A stretch of 64,000 nt of DNA from Croceimicrobium sp965658275. GTDB lineage: Bacteria; Bacteroidota; Bacteroidia; Flavobacteriales; Schleiferiaceae. The stretch spans positions 55,374 through 119,373 of the forward strand of contig CBFHRN010000001.1 in assembly GCA_965658275.1 (NCBI GenBank). Reading direction: 5' to 3'. Positions 1 through 8,370 of this stretch are shown in pieces. The notes under the pieces are model-generated. The model made no database searches. It had not been told where the DNA came from and saw only the letters and a list, made by a program, of their open reading frames with translations. The translations under genes and the position numbers were made by a program. The number at the start of each line of letters is the position of its first letter. Position 1 is the first letter of the stretch.

Positions 1-809
1 AATTGCTTCACATTAAGCATGTCGAATTCTTTTCGCCCCGACTTTCGCAAATCGCCGGCCTGAAATACGCCCAAATTAAAGCGGATTAAACTCTCTTCAA
101 AGTTAGAACGCACAAAGGGTTTGTTGTCTCGATCCTTACTTTTCTTAGGAATCAAATCCTCGTAACTGTGACCGCTGTATAAAGTGATCTCTAGGAACTG
201 CTCATCGCTGGTAACCTTCATTTTACCACTATCTGCGACGATTACCTTTGTATTTCCATTTTTTTGGGTGTGGTCGTAAACGATCACTTTTCGAAGTAGG
301 TTTTGATTAGGACCTAATTTCTCACCTACTTTGATAGAGTAGCCATCAATCCCTGAATAAAAGACTCCTTCTGGGATATTTAGCGCAGGTTTTTTGTTGG
401 TGATGTTTCTCCGCAAAGTTTCACTGCGAAGATTTGCTACAGGAATCACATAATTGGCAAATAGGAAAGCTCCAATGGCTAGAGCAGTTACAAAGGCCAA
501 TAAAGGGCGCATTACCCTCATTAAGCTTATGCCCGCAGATTTCATTGCCGCTAATTCATTGTTTTCACCAAGGGTACCTAATACCATTACCGAACTCAGC
601 AAAACGGCCAAGGGTAAAGCCATTGGAACTAAGGTAGCGCTGGTGTAAAATAATAGTTCCGCGATATAATACCATTCCACCCCTCTTCCCGCCAAGTCGT
701 CAATGTACTTCCACACAAATTGCATGAGCAAAAACAAAATCATCACCACAAATGTGATGATGAAAGGGCGGAGGTAAGACTTTAATACAAAGCGATCGAG
801 GGTCTTCAT
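1..809 (-). CDS. LptF/LptG-family LPS export permease (C-terminus cut by window edge)
   Basis: Inner-membrane permease subunit of the LptB2FG ABC exporter, which extracts lipopolysaccharide and passes it to LptC. The reading frame starts with ATG at 809-807 and stays open to base 1. The N-terminus reads MKTLDRFVLKSYL, then a hydrophobic segment and the LptF/G-like stretch GENNELAAMKSAGISLMR, which is the coupling-helix region of the YjgP/YjgQ family, followed by the start of the periplasmic jellyroll. The start abuts the stop codon of the LolA-like gene with no spacer, so the two are probably co-transcribed and translationally coupled. About 269 residues are visible; family members run 350-480. 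LptF and LptG cannot be told apart from this part. Confidence 0.85.
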   Translation of the reverse strand, partial: MKTLDRFVLKSYLRPFIITFVVMILFLLMQFVWKYIDDLAGRGVEWYYIAELLFYTSATLVPMALPLAVLLSSVMVLGTLGENNELAAMKSAGISLMRVMRPLLAFVTALAIGAFLFANYVIPVANLRSETLRRNITNKKPALNIPEGVFYSGIDGYSIKVGEKLGPNQNLLRKVIVYDHTQKNGNTKVIVADSGKMKVTSDEQFLEITLYSGHSYEDLIPKKSKDRDNKPFVRSNFEESLIRFNLGVFQAGDLRKSGRKEFDMLNVKQ

Positions 810-1469
810 CTATTCGGAGATGTAGTAGTCGGTATAGTTTGCTTTGTCAAAACGGAAGTAATTGGCTGGCCATTGTGCATTCTTTCTAAGGTCTTTTACC
901 TTTAAGGTAGTTACCGTGCCATTGGTCCCCCATTGTTTCATGGAATATACTTCTTTGCTTTTGCTGAATACCCCTATTTGAATTTTATCAATTTCTTCCG
1001 AGGCGTTAGGCTTTAAGATAATGTATTGGACTTCTTGACCATTTACTTTTTCCTTTCCCCCCAACTTATAGCTGTATCCTTTTTGAAAGAGCCCTAGCAG
1101 CTTTGACGGAGTTAAGCCCTGATCATCTTCCTCATCATAAGTGCTTATTTGAACTTCTTCGTCATCGTGAAGAATGTTGTAGAGTTTGGAGCCAATTCGC
1201 AGTTGTTCCATTCCACCTACTTTTAAGCGGTAATCGTCTTTTTTAATGGCAATGGTTCCCGTTTGGCTTTGTAATACTGGAGGATCAACACGGTTGTTTT
1301 CAAAATTGTACTCAAAATCAATCTCCAGTGCTGGAAATGATTTCATAGTTTCTGAGGCTTTTTGCAAAAGCGCTTTAGCTTCTGAATGCGACTGGCCGTT
1401 AGATTGAAAAGCCAAGATTCCAAATAGGAGAAATAAGCGCAGAGACATACTATTCTTTATTTCCTTCAT
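810..1469 (-). CDS. LolA-like outer-membrane lipoprotein carrier protein
   Basis: Periplasmic lipoprotein-binding protein of the LolA/LolB fold, predicted to ferry lipoproteins towards the outer membrane. It has an N-terminal signal peptide (hydrophobic LRLFLLFGILAF, cleavage probably after SNGQ). The mature part alternates short beta strands, with the LolA-like segments EIDFEYNFENN, GTIAIKKDDYRL and LYNILHDDEEVQI. Length 219 aa is normal. The chosen ATG overlaps the end of ftsK by 20 bp; an alternative ATG at 1448 starts one base after the ftsK stop and would still give a good signal peptide. It sits between ftsK and an lptF/G gene, a common Bacteroidota arrangement. The LolA assignment rests on motifs and context, not on an alignment. 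Confidence 0.75.
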   Translation of the reverse strand: MKEIKNSMSLRLFLLFGILAFQSNGQSHSEAKALLQKASETMKSFPALEIDFEYNFENNRVDPPVLQSQTGTIAIKKDDYRLKVGGMEQLRIGSKLYNILHDDEEVQISTYDEEDDQGLTPSKLLGLFQKGYSYKLGGKEKVNGQEVQYIILKPNASEEIDKIQIGVFSKSKEVYSMKQWGTNGTVTTLKVKDLRKNAQWPANYFRFDKANYTDYYISE

Positions 1470-3930
1470 TATTCAATAACTGTTCCAAAGCATATTCATC
1501 TGGAAGCAATACCTCACGAGCTTTTGATCCTTCAAAAGGTCCAATTATTCCAGCGGCTTCCAGCTGATCTACAATTCGACCGGCCCTATTGTACCCCAAC
1601 TTTAGCTTTCTTTGAAGCATAGAAGTAGAGCCTTGTTGGCTTTGAATGACCAATCGAGCTGCGTCCTCAAATAAGGCATCCCTTTCACTCGGGTCAAGCA
1701 TATCAACACCTACATTGCCGTCTTCATCAGCACCTTTATATTCGGGTAATTGATAAGCTTCAGGATAAGCCTGCTGTGAGCCGATATAATCGGTGATATT
1801 TTCTACCTCCGGAGTATCTACGAAGGCACATTGCAATCGAATTAAATCTGAACCCTGGGAAAGAAGCATGTCACCCTTACCAATGAGTTGTTCCGCTCCG
1901 CCAGCATCTAAAATGGTACGTGAATCAATTTTAGATGTTACCCGGAAGGCACAGCGAGCAGGGAAGTTCGCTTTGATGATACCTGTGATAACATTAACGG
2001 AAGGTCTTTGTGTAGCTACAATAAGGTGAATTCCGATGGCCCGGGCTAATTGAGCGAGACGGGCAATAGGAGTTTCCACCTCCTTACCAGCGGTCATAAT
2101 TAAGTCGGCGAACTCATCAATTACCAAAACGATGTAGGGTAAATAGCGATGACCCTCTTCAGGATTTAGTTTGCGCTGAATGAACTTAGCATTGTATTCT
2201 TTGATGTTACGTACCATTGCGTTTTTCAGCAATTCGTAGCGATCATCCATTTCAATGCACAAAGAGTTTAAGGTGTTAATTACCTTAGTGGTATCCGTAA
2301 TGATAGCTTCCTCTGTATCGGGTAATTTAGCCAGGTAGTGACGCTCAATTTTATTGAAAAGAGTAAGCTCTACCTTTTTCGGGTCAACTAAGACAAACTT
2401 TACCTGGGAAGGATGCTTTTTGTACAGTAGGGAGGTGAGTATTACGTTAAGCCCAACTGACTTACCTTGTCCCGTAGCACCAGCCATTAAGAGGTGTGGC
2501 ATTTTAGCCAAATCGGCTACATAGGTCTCATTGCTAATCGTTTTGCCGAAAGCAATGGGAAGCTCCATATTACTCTCCTGAAATTTTTCACCAGCGATTA
2601 GATTACGCATGGGCACCATCTGTGGATTGGTATTAGGTACCTCAATACCAATGGTGCCGCGTCCAGGAATAGGTGCAATAATCCGAATGCCCAAAGCCGA
2701 TAAGCTTAAGGCAATATCGTCCTCAAGATTTTTGATTTTTGAGATTCGCACGCCGGGAGCAGGAACAATTTCATAAAGCGTTACGGTAGGACCAATGGTT
2801 GCCTTAATCTTTGCGATTTCAATTTTATAATTGTTAAGCGTATTAACAATCTTATTCTTGTTTTCGGAAAGCTCTTCTTCGTTAATGGTGATATTGGTTG
2901 AACCAAAGTCCTTCAATAATTCTAAGGTAGGCAGCTTAAAGCGCGAAAGGTCTAAAGTAGGGTCGTATTCTCCGAACTCTTTCACTTTTCGATTGAGTTC
3001 TTTTTCGCTAAGTGCTTCTTCCTCTTCTTTTTGTTCTATTTCAAAGGCCGTATCGTCTTCAAGCTTTACCTCTTCCATTTTGGGCTTTGGTTTAGCCTCA
3101 AGCTCAATGGATGATGAAGGCTCTTCTTCAAGTTCAATTTCGGGTTCGGTTTCCGGGTTTTCTTGCTCAGAGTCTCCTTCCAAATAATCATCCACCAAAT
3201 CAAAGCTTGGTGCCGCTTGTTCTTTCTGAGGAACGATATCTTCTGCATGTTCCTCTGCAGCCGTCATTGCCGCTTGTTCTACCTGAGCATCAGCCTTCGT
3301 TTCCTGACTTTCACGCTTAAATTGCTGGAAGAAGTTCACCAAAGTTTCGCTAGTCCATTTAAAACGAATGCTTAAGAATACGAGCAGACTTAAAGTTAAA
3401 ACTAAAATGCTTCCCAGGGGTCCGGCTAAACTTTGAAGCCATTGGTCAAAGAAATATCCAATGGCTCCGGCCCACTGCTTTTGAAAAGGGATGATGGCGG
3501 CAAAGCTAGTGGGTAGCCATATTAAAAAGAAGAGCGCACTGGCTAAAGCACGACTCAACGGAATGCGCTTAAAGTTTAAGCTCAGGCGTATGCCAATTAG
3601 AACTAAAAGCCAAGGAACTATAAAAGCGGCAGCACCAAACCAACGATGTAGGAACTGATGAGCGATTCCTGCCCCGATTTTACCGAATGCGTTTTTAGCT
3701 TGAAGCTCGGGCCGACTCATAACCTCTGCGAAAGATTGACCCATAAAGGATTGGTCATAGGCCCAGGAACTGAGGTAAGAAATGAAGGAAGCGGCCAAGT
3801 ATATGCCCAAAAAGACTAAGAATAAACCTGAAACCAATTTGGTATTGGGTTTTTCTACAAAGCTTTTAAAATCCGCTGCCTTGGCACGAACAGCATTCTG
3901 TTTTGGTGTGGTCTTTTTCTTTTTTGCCAT
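1450..3930 (-). CDS. ftsK: DNA translocase FtsK/SpoIIIE
   Basis: Septum-anchored, ATP-driven double-strand DNA translocase that clears chromosome termini from the division plane and activates XerCD recombination. The N-terminal ~190 residues hold about four membrane helices. A strongly acidic, low-complexity linker follows (roughly residues 205-320, many E/Q/K runs). The motor domain has Walker A GATGQGKS and Walker B VLVIDEFADL. The last ~65 residues form the winged-helix gamma domain that reads orienting sequences (KLKLGYNRAGRIVDQLE). Length 826 aa is typical of Bacteroidota FtsK. It is first of a minus-strand operon with the LolA-like and LptF/G genes and has a TAnnTTTG element 17 bp upstream. 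Confidence 0.97.
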   Translation of the reverse strand: MAKKKKTTPKQNAVRAKAADFKSFVEKPNTKLVSGLFLVFLGIYLAASFISYLSSWAYDQSFMGQSFAEVMSRPELQAKNAFGKIGAGIAHQFLHRWFGAAAFIVPWLLVLIGIRLSLNFKRIPLSRALASALFFLIWLPTSFAAIIPFQKQWAGAIGYFFDQWLQSLAGPLGSILVLTLSLLVFLSIRFKWTSETLVNFFQQFKRESQETKADAQVEQAAMTAAEEHAEDIVPQKEQAAPSFDLVDDYLEGDSEQENPETEPEIELEEEPSSSIELEAKPKPKMEEVKLEDDTAFEIEQKEEEEALSEKELNRKVKEFGEYDPTLDLSRFKLPTLELLKDFGSTNITINEEELSENKNKIVNTLNNYKIEIAKIKATIGPTVTLYEIVPAPGVRISKIKNLEDDIALSLSALGIRIIAPIPGRGTIGIEVPNTNPQMVPMRNLIAGEKFQESNMELPIAFGKTISNETYVADLAKMPHLLMAGATGQGKSVGLNVILTSLLYKKHPSQVKFVLVDPKKVELTLFNKIERHYLAKLPDTEEAIITDTTKVINTLNSLCIEMDDRYELLKNAMVRNIKEYNAKFIQRKLNPEEGHRYLPYIVLVIDEFADLIMTAGKEVETPIARLAQLARAIGIHLIVATQRPSVNVITGIIKANFPARCAFRVTSKIDSRTILDAGGAEQLIGKGDMLLSQGSDLIRLQCAFVDTPEVENITDYIGSQQAYPEAYQLPEYKGADEDGNVGVDMLDPSERDALFEDAARLVIQSQQGSTSMLQRKLKLGYNRAGRIVDQLEAAGIIGPFEGSKAREVLLPDEYALEQLLNNEGNKE

Positions 3931-3946
3931 AGAGCCTATGCTAATG

Positions 3947-3954
3947 CAAAAATA
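3947..3954 (-). promoter_or_regulatory. Bacteroidota -7 element upstream of ftsK
   Basis: On the minus strand this reads TATTTTTG, an exact match to the Bacteroidota TAnnTTTG -7 consensus, 16 bp before the ftsK ATG. I see no clear TTG -33 element at the usual 17-23 bp spacing, so this is a motif match and not a proven promoter. Confidence 0.4.
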
Positions 3955-4006
3955 AGAACATTATTGCGCTAGCTGAGGCCTTTCAATTTTGTAATTAACA
4001 TACTTC

Positions 4007-4867
4007 TTAATAAGTAAGTGTTTGGATCGAGCTGCTCGAAGTCCTAACAATACCATAGCCACCGTTAATGTTCGAATGAATTTGAACCGGTTCGTTAAAA
4101 AAACCATCGCTTTCAAAATAGGCTGCTTTGGTAATTTCATGCCGGTAATAGCTTTCTGAAATATTATGAACCCTCAGGTTAAATGGGTCCCCTTCATCGA
4201 GTTGACCAAAGTTATCGACTCGTATGGAAAATTTTCGCTTTTTGCCATTAAAGGACTCGTCGGTAATAAAGCTTCGATCCCCAAAATAGCGACCGTCAAA
4301 ATCGTCCCCTACGAAAATATCAAACTCAAGGAATTCAAGGGCGGGATCTAAAGAGGAAAAGTAGACACGATTAGCACTTAGTTCTTCAACCGTAATCATA
4401 TAGTAGTTTTGAGTTTCGCCTTGGTCTTCAATTTCAAATTCCAAATCGTGGCTTTCTCGGTCATAGCTAATGTTACGAATTACAGGTTCTTCTGGAATCC
4501 GAACACTAACATTGACCTCAGGCAGAACGGAGTCCTTGACCGTAAGTGTATAAATAGTATTGGCTTTTAGAAGTTCAAAGCTTCGGTATACATATTTGGG
4601 TTCGAAATCACTTTCTTTTATGGTGGTTAGCACCATAGGAATGTTGGTGTCATTGGGTTGCAAACGAACGTCAAAGTCATTTCTGGTAAAGGGAAAGCTG
4701 TTTGACATCGAGTAGACCGATTGACTAAGGTAGAGGCTTGCAACACGACCACTCTCAAAACTTGCATCTACTACAATTCGATCCCCAGGGTTAGGAATTT
4801 CGTAGTCAATTTCAGTTTCGCAAGAAACTAGCAGAAATATGAAGGATAGAAGGAATAGCTTTTTCAT
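4007..4867 (-). CDS. DUF4249 family lipoprotein
   Basis: Predicted envelope lipoprotein of the DUF4249 family, which is routinely encoded beside CarboxypepD-reg TonB receptors in Bacteroidota and is probably an accessory or substrate-handling lipoprotein. The signal peptide ends in a lipobox, LLVSC at about residue 16, followed by ETEIDYE. The opening IPNPGDRIVVDASF and the mid-protein TIYTLTVKDSVLPEVNVSVRIPEEP fit the Ig-like N-terminal half of DUF4249. Length 286 aa is slightly short of many members. It follows the TonB receptor with one intergenic base, so they form one operon. The substrate is unknown. Confidence 0.85.
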   Translation of the reverse strand: MKKLFLLSFIFLLVSCETEIDYEIPNPGDRIVVDASFESGRVASLYLSQSVYSMSNSFPFTRNDFDVRLQPNDTNIPMVLTTIKESDFEPKYVYRSFELLKANTIYTLTVKDSVLPEVNVSVRIPEEPVIRNISYDRESHDLEFEIEDQGETQNYYMITVEELSANRVYFSSLDPALEFLEFDIFVGDDFDGRYFGDRSFITDESFNGKKRKFSIRVDNFGQLDEGDPFNLRVHNISESYYRHEITKAAYFESDGFFNEPVQIHSNINGGYGIVRTSSSSIQTLTY

Positions 4868-4868
4868 C

Positions 4869-7208
4869 TTAAAACTTGAATTGATAGGAGATAGAAGGAA
4901 TTATCGGGAAAAGGCTAACTTGATTGACGCGTTTATCGCCATTGAAGTTTTCACTGATATACAGGAAGAAGGGGTTGTTCCTCGAATAAACATTATAGAC
5001 AGAAATATTCCAGGTGCGTTCTCCCCAAGAGGTTTTTTTATGCCAATTAAAACCTAAGTCCATCCGGTGATAGGGAGGCATTCGAAGTCCATTTCGATCA
5101 CTAAATCTTTCATATACTTGTCCAAAACCCGCTTGCTGTCCCAGTAATAAAATGCGAGCAATGGGAGCGGTAAAGGTATTTCCAGTGCCGTAGACCCAGG
5201 TTAAGCCTATGTCGAAGTTTTCACTGAATTGATGATTGAGTACCACGGAGACATCGTGTCGTCTGTCGTAGCGATAAGGATACCATTCGCCATTATTCAA
5301 GTTCGAGAATTGACGATTAGACCAGGCTAAAGTGTAGCCTATCCAACCTGTAGTTTTCCCCTTCTTTTTACGGAAAAGTACCTCTAAACCATAGGCTTCA
5401 CCAACACCATCGGTTTCAACTGTGTTTTGCCAATCTGTGGTAGCGATAAATGATGCCCCTTCTTTGTATTCAATAAGGTTGCGCATCGTTTTATAGTAAG
5501 ATTCGGCACTTAGCTCGTATTGATTGTTAAATAGTGCTTTGCTCGTGCCAATAGCAATTTGGTCAGACCACTGAGGGGCGACTTTTGCCGTGGAGCTCAC
5601 CCATAAATCAGTGGGTAAACCGATTCCAGAATTGGATAGCAAGTGTACATATTGATTCATCACTGCATAGGAGGCCTTTACAGACCAATCATCCCTAATT
5701 AAGAATCGGGACGAAATCCGAGGCTGAAGATTGTGATAGAAGGCATTATCGTCGGTAAGGTATAGGCTGTAATGCAGGCCGAAGTTCACTCTCCAACGAT
5801 CTGTAATGCGCCAATCATCTTCAATGTAAAGGAAAGCGTCATGGGCTAATACGGGTATCGACAAGTCTAAAATCGAATCAATCCTTTCGCCATTAAAGTT
5901 TTCTTCCACTTGGGCGACCCCAGGTCTAAAGGTATGATGGGTATAAGATGCTCCGAATTTTAATTGGTGATGTTTGTTTAAACTGTACTCAAAATCATAT
6001 CGCAAACCATAATCGCGAATCATAGAAAAATATTCAAAACCGCTACTGCTTTCCTCGGTACCGTCATTGTAATAGGACTCAAAGCCGATCGAAAATTTAT
6101 ACTGTGAAAAGGTGGCCGTGAGATTACTAAAGAGCTTGTCGTTAAAAAGGTGGTTCCAACGTAAGGCTGCGGTATGGTTTCCCCAGTTTAAGCCGGATTC
6201 ATCATAACCCTCGCCACTTCCTCCGAAGAAAGGATCTTCTTGATATTCTTCCCGAAAGGAAAAGTCATCGATGCCATTGTAATAGCTGGCGTACAATCGA
6301 TCTTTGCGACTGATAATATGGTTGAGCTTTGCGTTTAAATCGGCAAAGTAGTAGCCAAACTCTTGACCTTCAGGGATGAATGGTCGAGCGAGTATATCGT
6401 AATAAGTTCTTCGACCGCTAATAATGAAAGAGGTGCGATCTTTCCAGATAGGACCTTCAAAAGTGAATTTGCTGGAAATCAAACCCAGGGACCCTTCGCC
6501 ATGAAATTCCCGAAGGTTTCCTTCCTTCATGTCAATTTCCAATACCGAGGATAAACGACCTCCAAAACGGGCTGGAAATCCTCCCTTGGTAAGGTTTACG
6601 TTTTTTATGGCATCAGCATTGAAAACGGAAAAGAAGCCAAAAAGGTGAGAGGCATTGTAAACCGGTACACCGTCCAGTAAAATTAGATTTTGATCAGGGC
6701 TTCCTCCTCTAACGTAAAAACCAGTGGTTCCTTCATTACCGGATTGAACCCCAGGTAGTAATTGAATGGCTCTGATGATATCGACTTCCCCCAAAAAGGC
6801 TGGTATTTTTTTAATTTCAGCTGTGCTGAGTTGAATCTGACTCATCTGAACGCGCTCTACCTGTTGCTCTTCGGCGGTTACCACCACTTCTTCCAACTGT
6901 TCAACGAGTTCTTTTAGTTCAAAATCCAGTTTCAAATTTTTAGAATCAAGGGTGATGGTTTTACGTATGGTTTGATAACCAATGAAGGAAGCTACAATGG
7001 TATAGTCACCTGGTTTAAGTGAAAGTGAGTAGAATCCGAAAGTGTTGGATATGGTTCCGATGGTGGTTCCTTCTAAGTAGAGATTTACACCAATAATGCG
7101 TTCGCGTGAATCTGCATCTTCAACATAACCATTAACGGTATAGGTATCTTGGGCCTTAAGTGTCCAAGCCGCAAACACTAAGAAAGAAAGAAATAGGTTA
7201 AGGCGCAT
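4869..7208 (-). CDS. TonB-dependent outer-membrane receptor with carboxypeptidase-regulatory N-terminal domain
   Basis: Outer-membrane beta-barrel transporter energised by TonB. Order of parts: signal peptide (to about residue 19, ending LKAQ), a CarboxypepD_reg-like beta-sandwich at about residues 22-100 (VNGYVEDADSRERIIGVNLYLEGT), then a plug domain (EIKKIPAFLGEVDIIRAIQLLPGVQ; the FYVRGGSPDQNLILLDGVPVYN stretch is typical) and a barrel ending in an aromatic residue (ISYQFKF). Length 779 aa is standard. This subclass pairs with DUF4249 lipoproteins, as here. There are no SusD homologue or glycan-degrading genes nearby, so this is not a classic polysaccharide locus. The ligand cannot be read from the sequence. 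Confidence 0.93.
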   Translation of the reverse strand: MRLNLFLSFLVFAAWTLKAQDTYTVNGYVEDADSRERIIGVNLYLEGTTIGTISNTFGFYSLSLKPGDYTIVASFIGYQTIRKTITLDSKNLKLDFELKELVEQLEEVVVTAEEQQVERVQMSQIQLSTAEIKKIPAFLGEVDIIRAIQLLPGVQSGNEGTTGFYVRGGSPDQNLILLDGVPVYNASHLFGFFSVFNADAIKNVNLTKGGFPARFGGRLSSVLEIDMKEGNLREFHGEGSLGLISSKFTFEGPIWKDRTSFIISGRRTYYDILARPFIPEGQEFGYYFADLNAKLNHIISRKDRLYASYYNGIDDFSFREEYQEDPFFGGSGEGYDESGLNWGNHTAALRWNHLFNDKLFSNLTATFSQYKFSIGFESYYNDGTEESSSGFEYFSMIRDYGLRYDFEYSLNKHHQLKFGASYTHHTFRPGVAQVEENFNGERIDSILDLSIPVLAHDAFLYIEDDWRITDRWRVNFGLHYSLYLTDDNAFYHNLQPRISSRFLIRDDWSVKASYAVMNQYVHLLSNSGIGLPTDLWVSSTAKVAPQWSDQIAIGTSKALFNNQYELSAESYYKTMRNLIEYKEGASFIATTDWQNTVETDGVGEAYGLEVLFRKKKGKTTGWIGYTLAWSNRQFSNLNNGEWYPYRYDRRHDVSVVLNHQFSENFDIGLTWVYGTGNTFTAPIARILLLGQQAGFGQVYERFSDRNGLRMPPYHRMDLGFNWHKKTSWGERTWNISVYNVYSRNNPFFLYISENFNGDKRVNQVSLFPIIPSISYQFKF

Positions 7209-7391
7209 AAAACTAGAATGATAGAAAGGAATGATTTACTTCCTAGACGCTTAAATTATTAATTAGGTTGGAAGGTCAATGAGCTCAGAACATTAAAAAA
7301 GGATTAATATGTATTTAGTCGAATAAATTCTTTCCATGAGGGTGCATAACCAATTATCCCCTAAATAATTTCTCGGCTTGCCTCCATTCCC

Positions 7392-7399
7392 TAATTTTG
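7392..7399 (+). promoter_or_regulatory. -7 element for the arginase-argS operon
   Basis: TAATTTTG is an exact TAnnTTTG match 20 bp before the arginase ATG. The -33 region is T-rich but has no clean TTG at canonical spacing. The 210-bp region 7209-7418 separates this operon from the divergent TonB receptor; I saw no convincing element for the receptor side. Confidence 0.45.
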
Positions 7400-7418
7400 C
7401 GGCCTCTCAAAGAAGATT

Positions 7419-8363
7419 ATGTCTCAAAAAATTGAAATATTAGGTAATACCTCCGAATTAGGTGCCGGAACCCGTGGCGCTTCCCTTGGATTAGATGCCT
7501 TGCAGGTAGCTTCCTTAAAATACGATCGCAGCTTTTTCTTGCGCAATAAGGTTAAGACCATAAAGACAGTAAATAATTTGCTGTTTAAAAAGGTCGAAAT
7601 GCCTTATGCAAAACGTTTAGATGGTATTGCGGAAATGTATGCTCGCATTGAGGCAAAGGTGAGTAAGACTCTAGATAGAGGGGCCTTTCCTTTCTTAATT
7701 GCAGGAGACCACAGTAGCGCTGGAGGAACTATCGCGGGTATAAAAAAAGCCAATCCCAACAAGCGATTAGGAGTGATTTGGGTGGACGCTCATGCCGATT
7801 TGCATAGTCCCTATACAAGTCCGAGTGGCAACGTACATGGAATGCCCTTGGCTACAGCTATTCACGAGGATAACTTGGAGTGCCAAAACAATGAGCCTGA
7901 GAATGAAACCAAGTGGCATTGGAATGTGATGAAAGGACCTAATCCTCGCGTTTTGCCAGAAGATATAGTTTTCATTGGCTTGAGGAGCACTGAGGCCCCT
8001 GAGGATGCAATTATCGATCGTTTTGAAATACCCGTTTACACGGTACCCGAAGTACGCGAAAAGGGAATTGAAGCAACCGTTTCAAGCTGCTTGGAATATT
8101 TAAAGGACTGCGATATTATTTACGTTTCATTTGATGTGGATTCCATGGACCCATCGGTGAGCGAAGGTACTGGAACACCAGTTCCCGGTGGTTTTGATGA
8201 AGAAGAGGCGAAGGCAATTTTAGTAGGTCTAGTAGCTGATCCTCGGCTGGTATGCTTCGAAATGGTGGAGATTAATCCTCTTTTGGATAAGAAGGGCAAT
8301 AGTATGGCGGAGGCGGCTTTTCGCATAATGAAGCCGGTTTACGAAAAAATTGAAGCAAAGTAG
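7419..8363 (+). CDS. rocF: Arginase (ureohydrolase family)
   Basis: Hydrolyses L-arginine to ornithine and urea with a binuclear Mn centre. The family signature runs through the protein: ELGAGTRGASLG at the N-terminus, the metal-binding AGDHSSAGG, DAHADLHSP with SGNVHGMPLA, SFDVDSMDPSVSEGTGTPVPGG and EINPLLD. All expected metal-ligand His and Asp residues appear present. Length 314 aa is normal. Formimidoylglutamase and agmatinase share the fold, but the GAGTRGASLG opening and SEGTGTPVPGG loop favour arginase. Seven bases separate it from argS, so arginine breakdown and arginyl-tRNA synthesis are encoded together. Confidence 0.9.
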   Translation: MSQKIEILGNTSELGAGTRGASLGLDALQVASLKYDRSFFLRNKVKTIKTVNNLLFKKVEMPYAKRLDGIAEMYARIEAKVSKTLDRGAFPFLIAGDHSSAGGTIAGIKKANPNKRLGVIWVDAHADLHSPYTSPSGNVHGMPLATAIHEDNLECQNNEPENETKWHWNVMKGPNPRVLPEDIVFIGLRSTEAPEDAIIDRFEIPVYTVPEVREKGIEATVSSCLEYLKDCDIIYVSFDVDSMDPSVSEGTGTPVPGGFDEEEAKAILVGLVADPRLVCFEMVEINPLLDKKGNSMAEAAFRIMKPVYEKIEAK

Positions 8364-8370
8364 AGCGAAG

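Noticed and set aside
434..648. Two plus-strand ORFs inside the lptF/G gene
   Set aside because: They are antisense shadows of a continuous minus-strand permease frame with clear family motifs and have no recognisable features.
2831..3375. Several overlapping ORFs opposite the ftsK acidic linker
   Set aside because: Low-complexity Glu-rich coding sequence keeps other frames open; products are Ser/Leu-rich with no domain.
7209..7418. Cobalamin or other riboswitch before the TonB receptor
   Set aside because: No B12-box or conserved riboswitch core seen on either strand; the spacer is AT-rich without strong hairpins.
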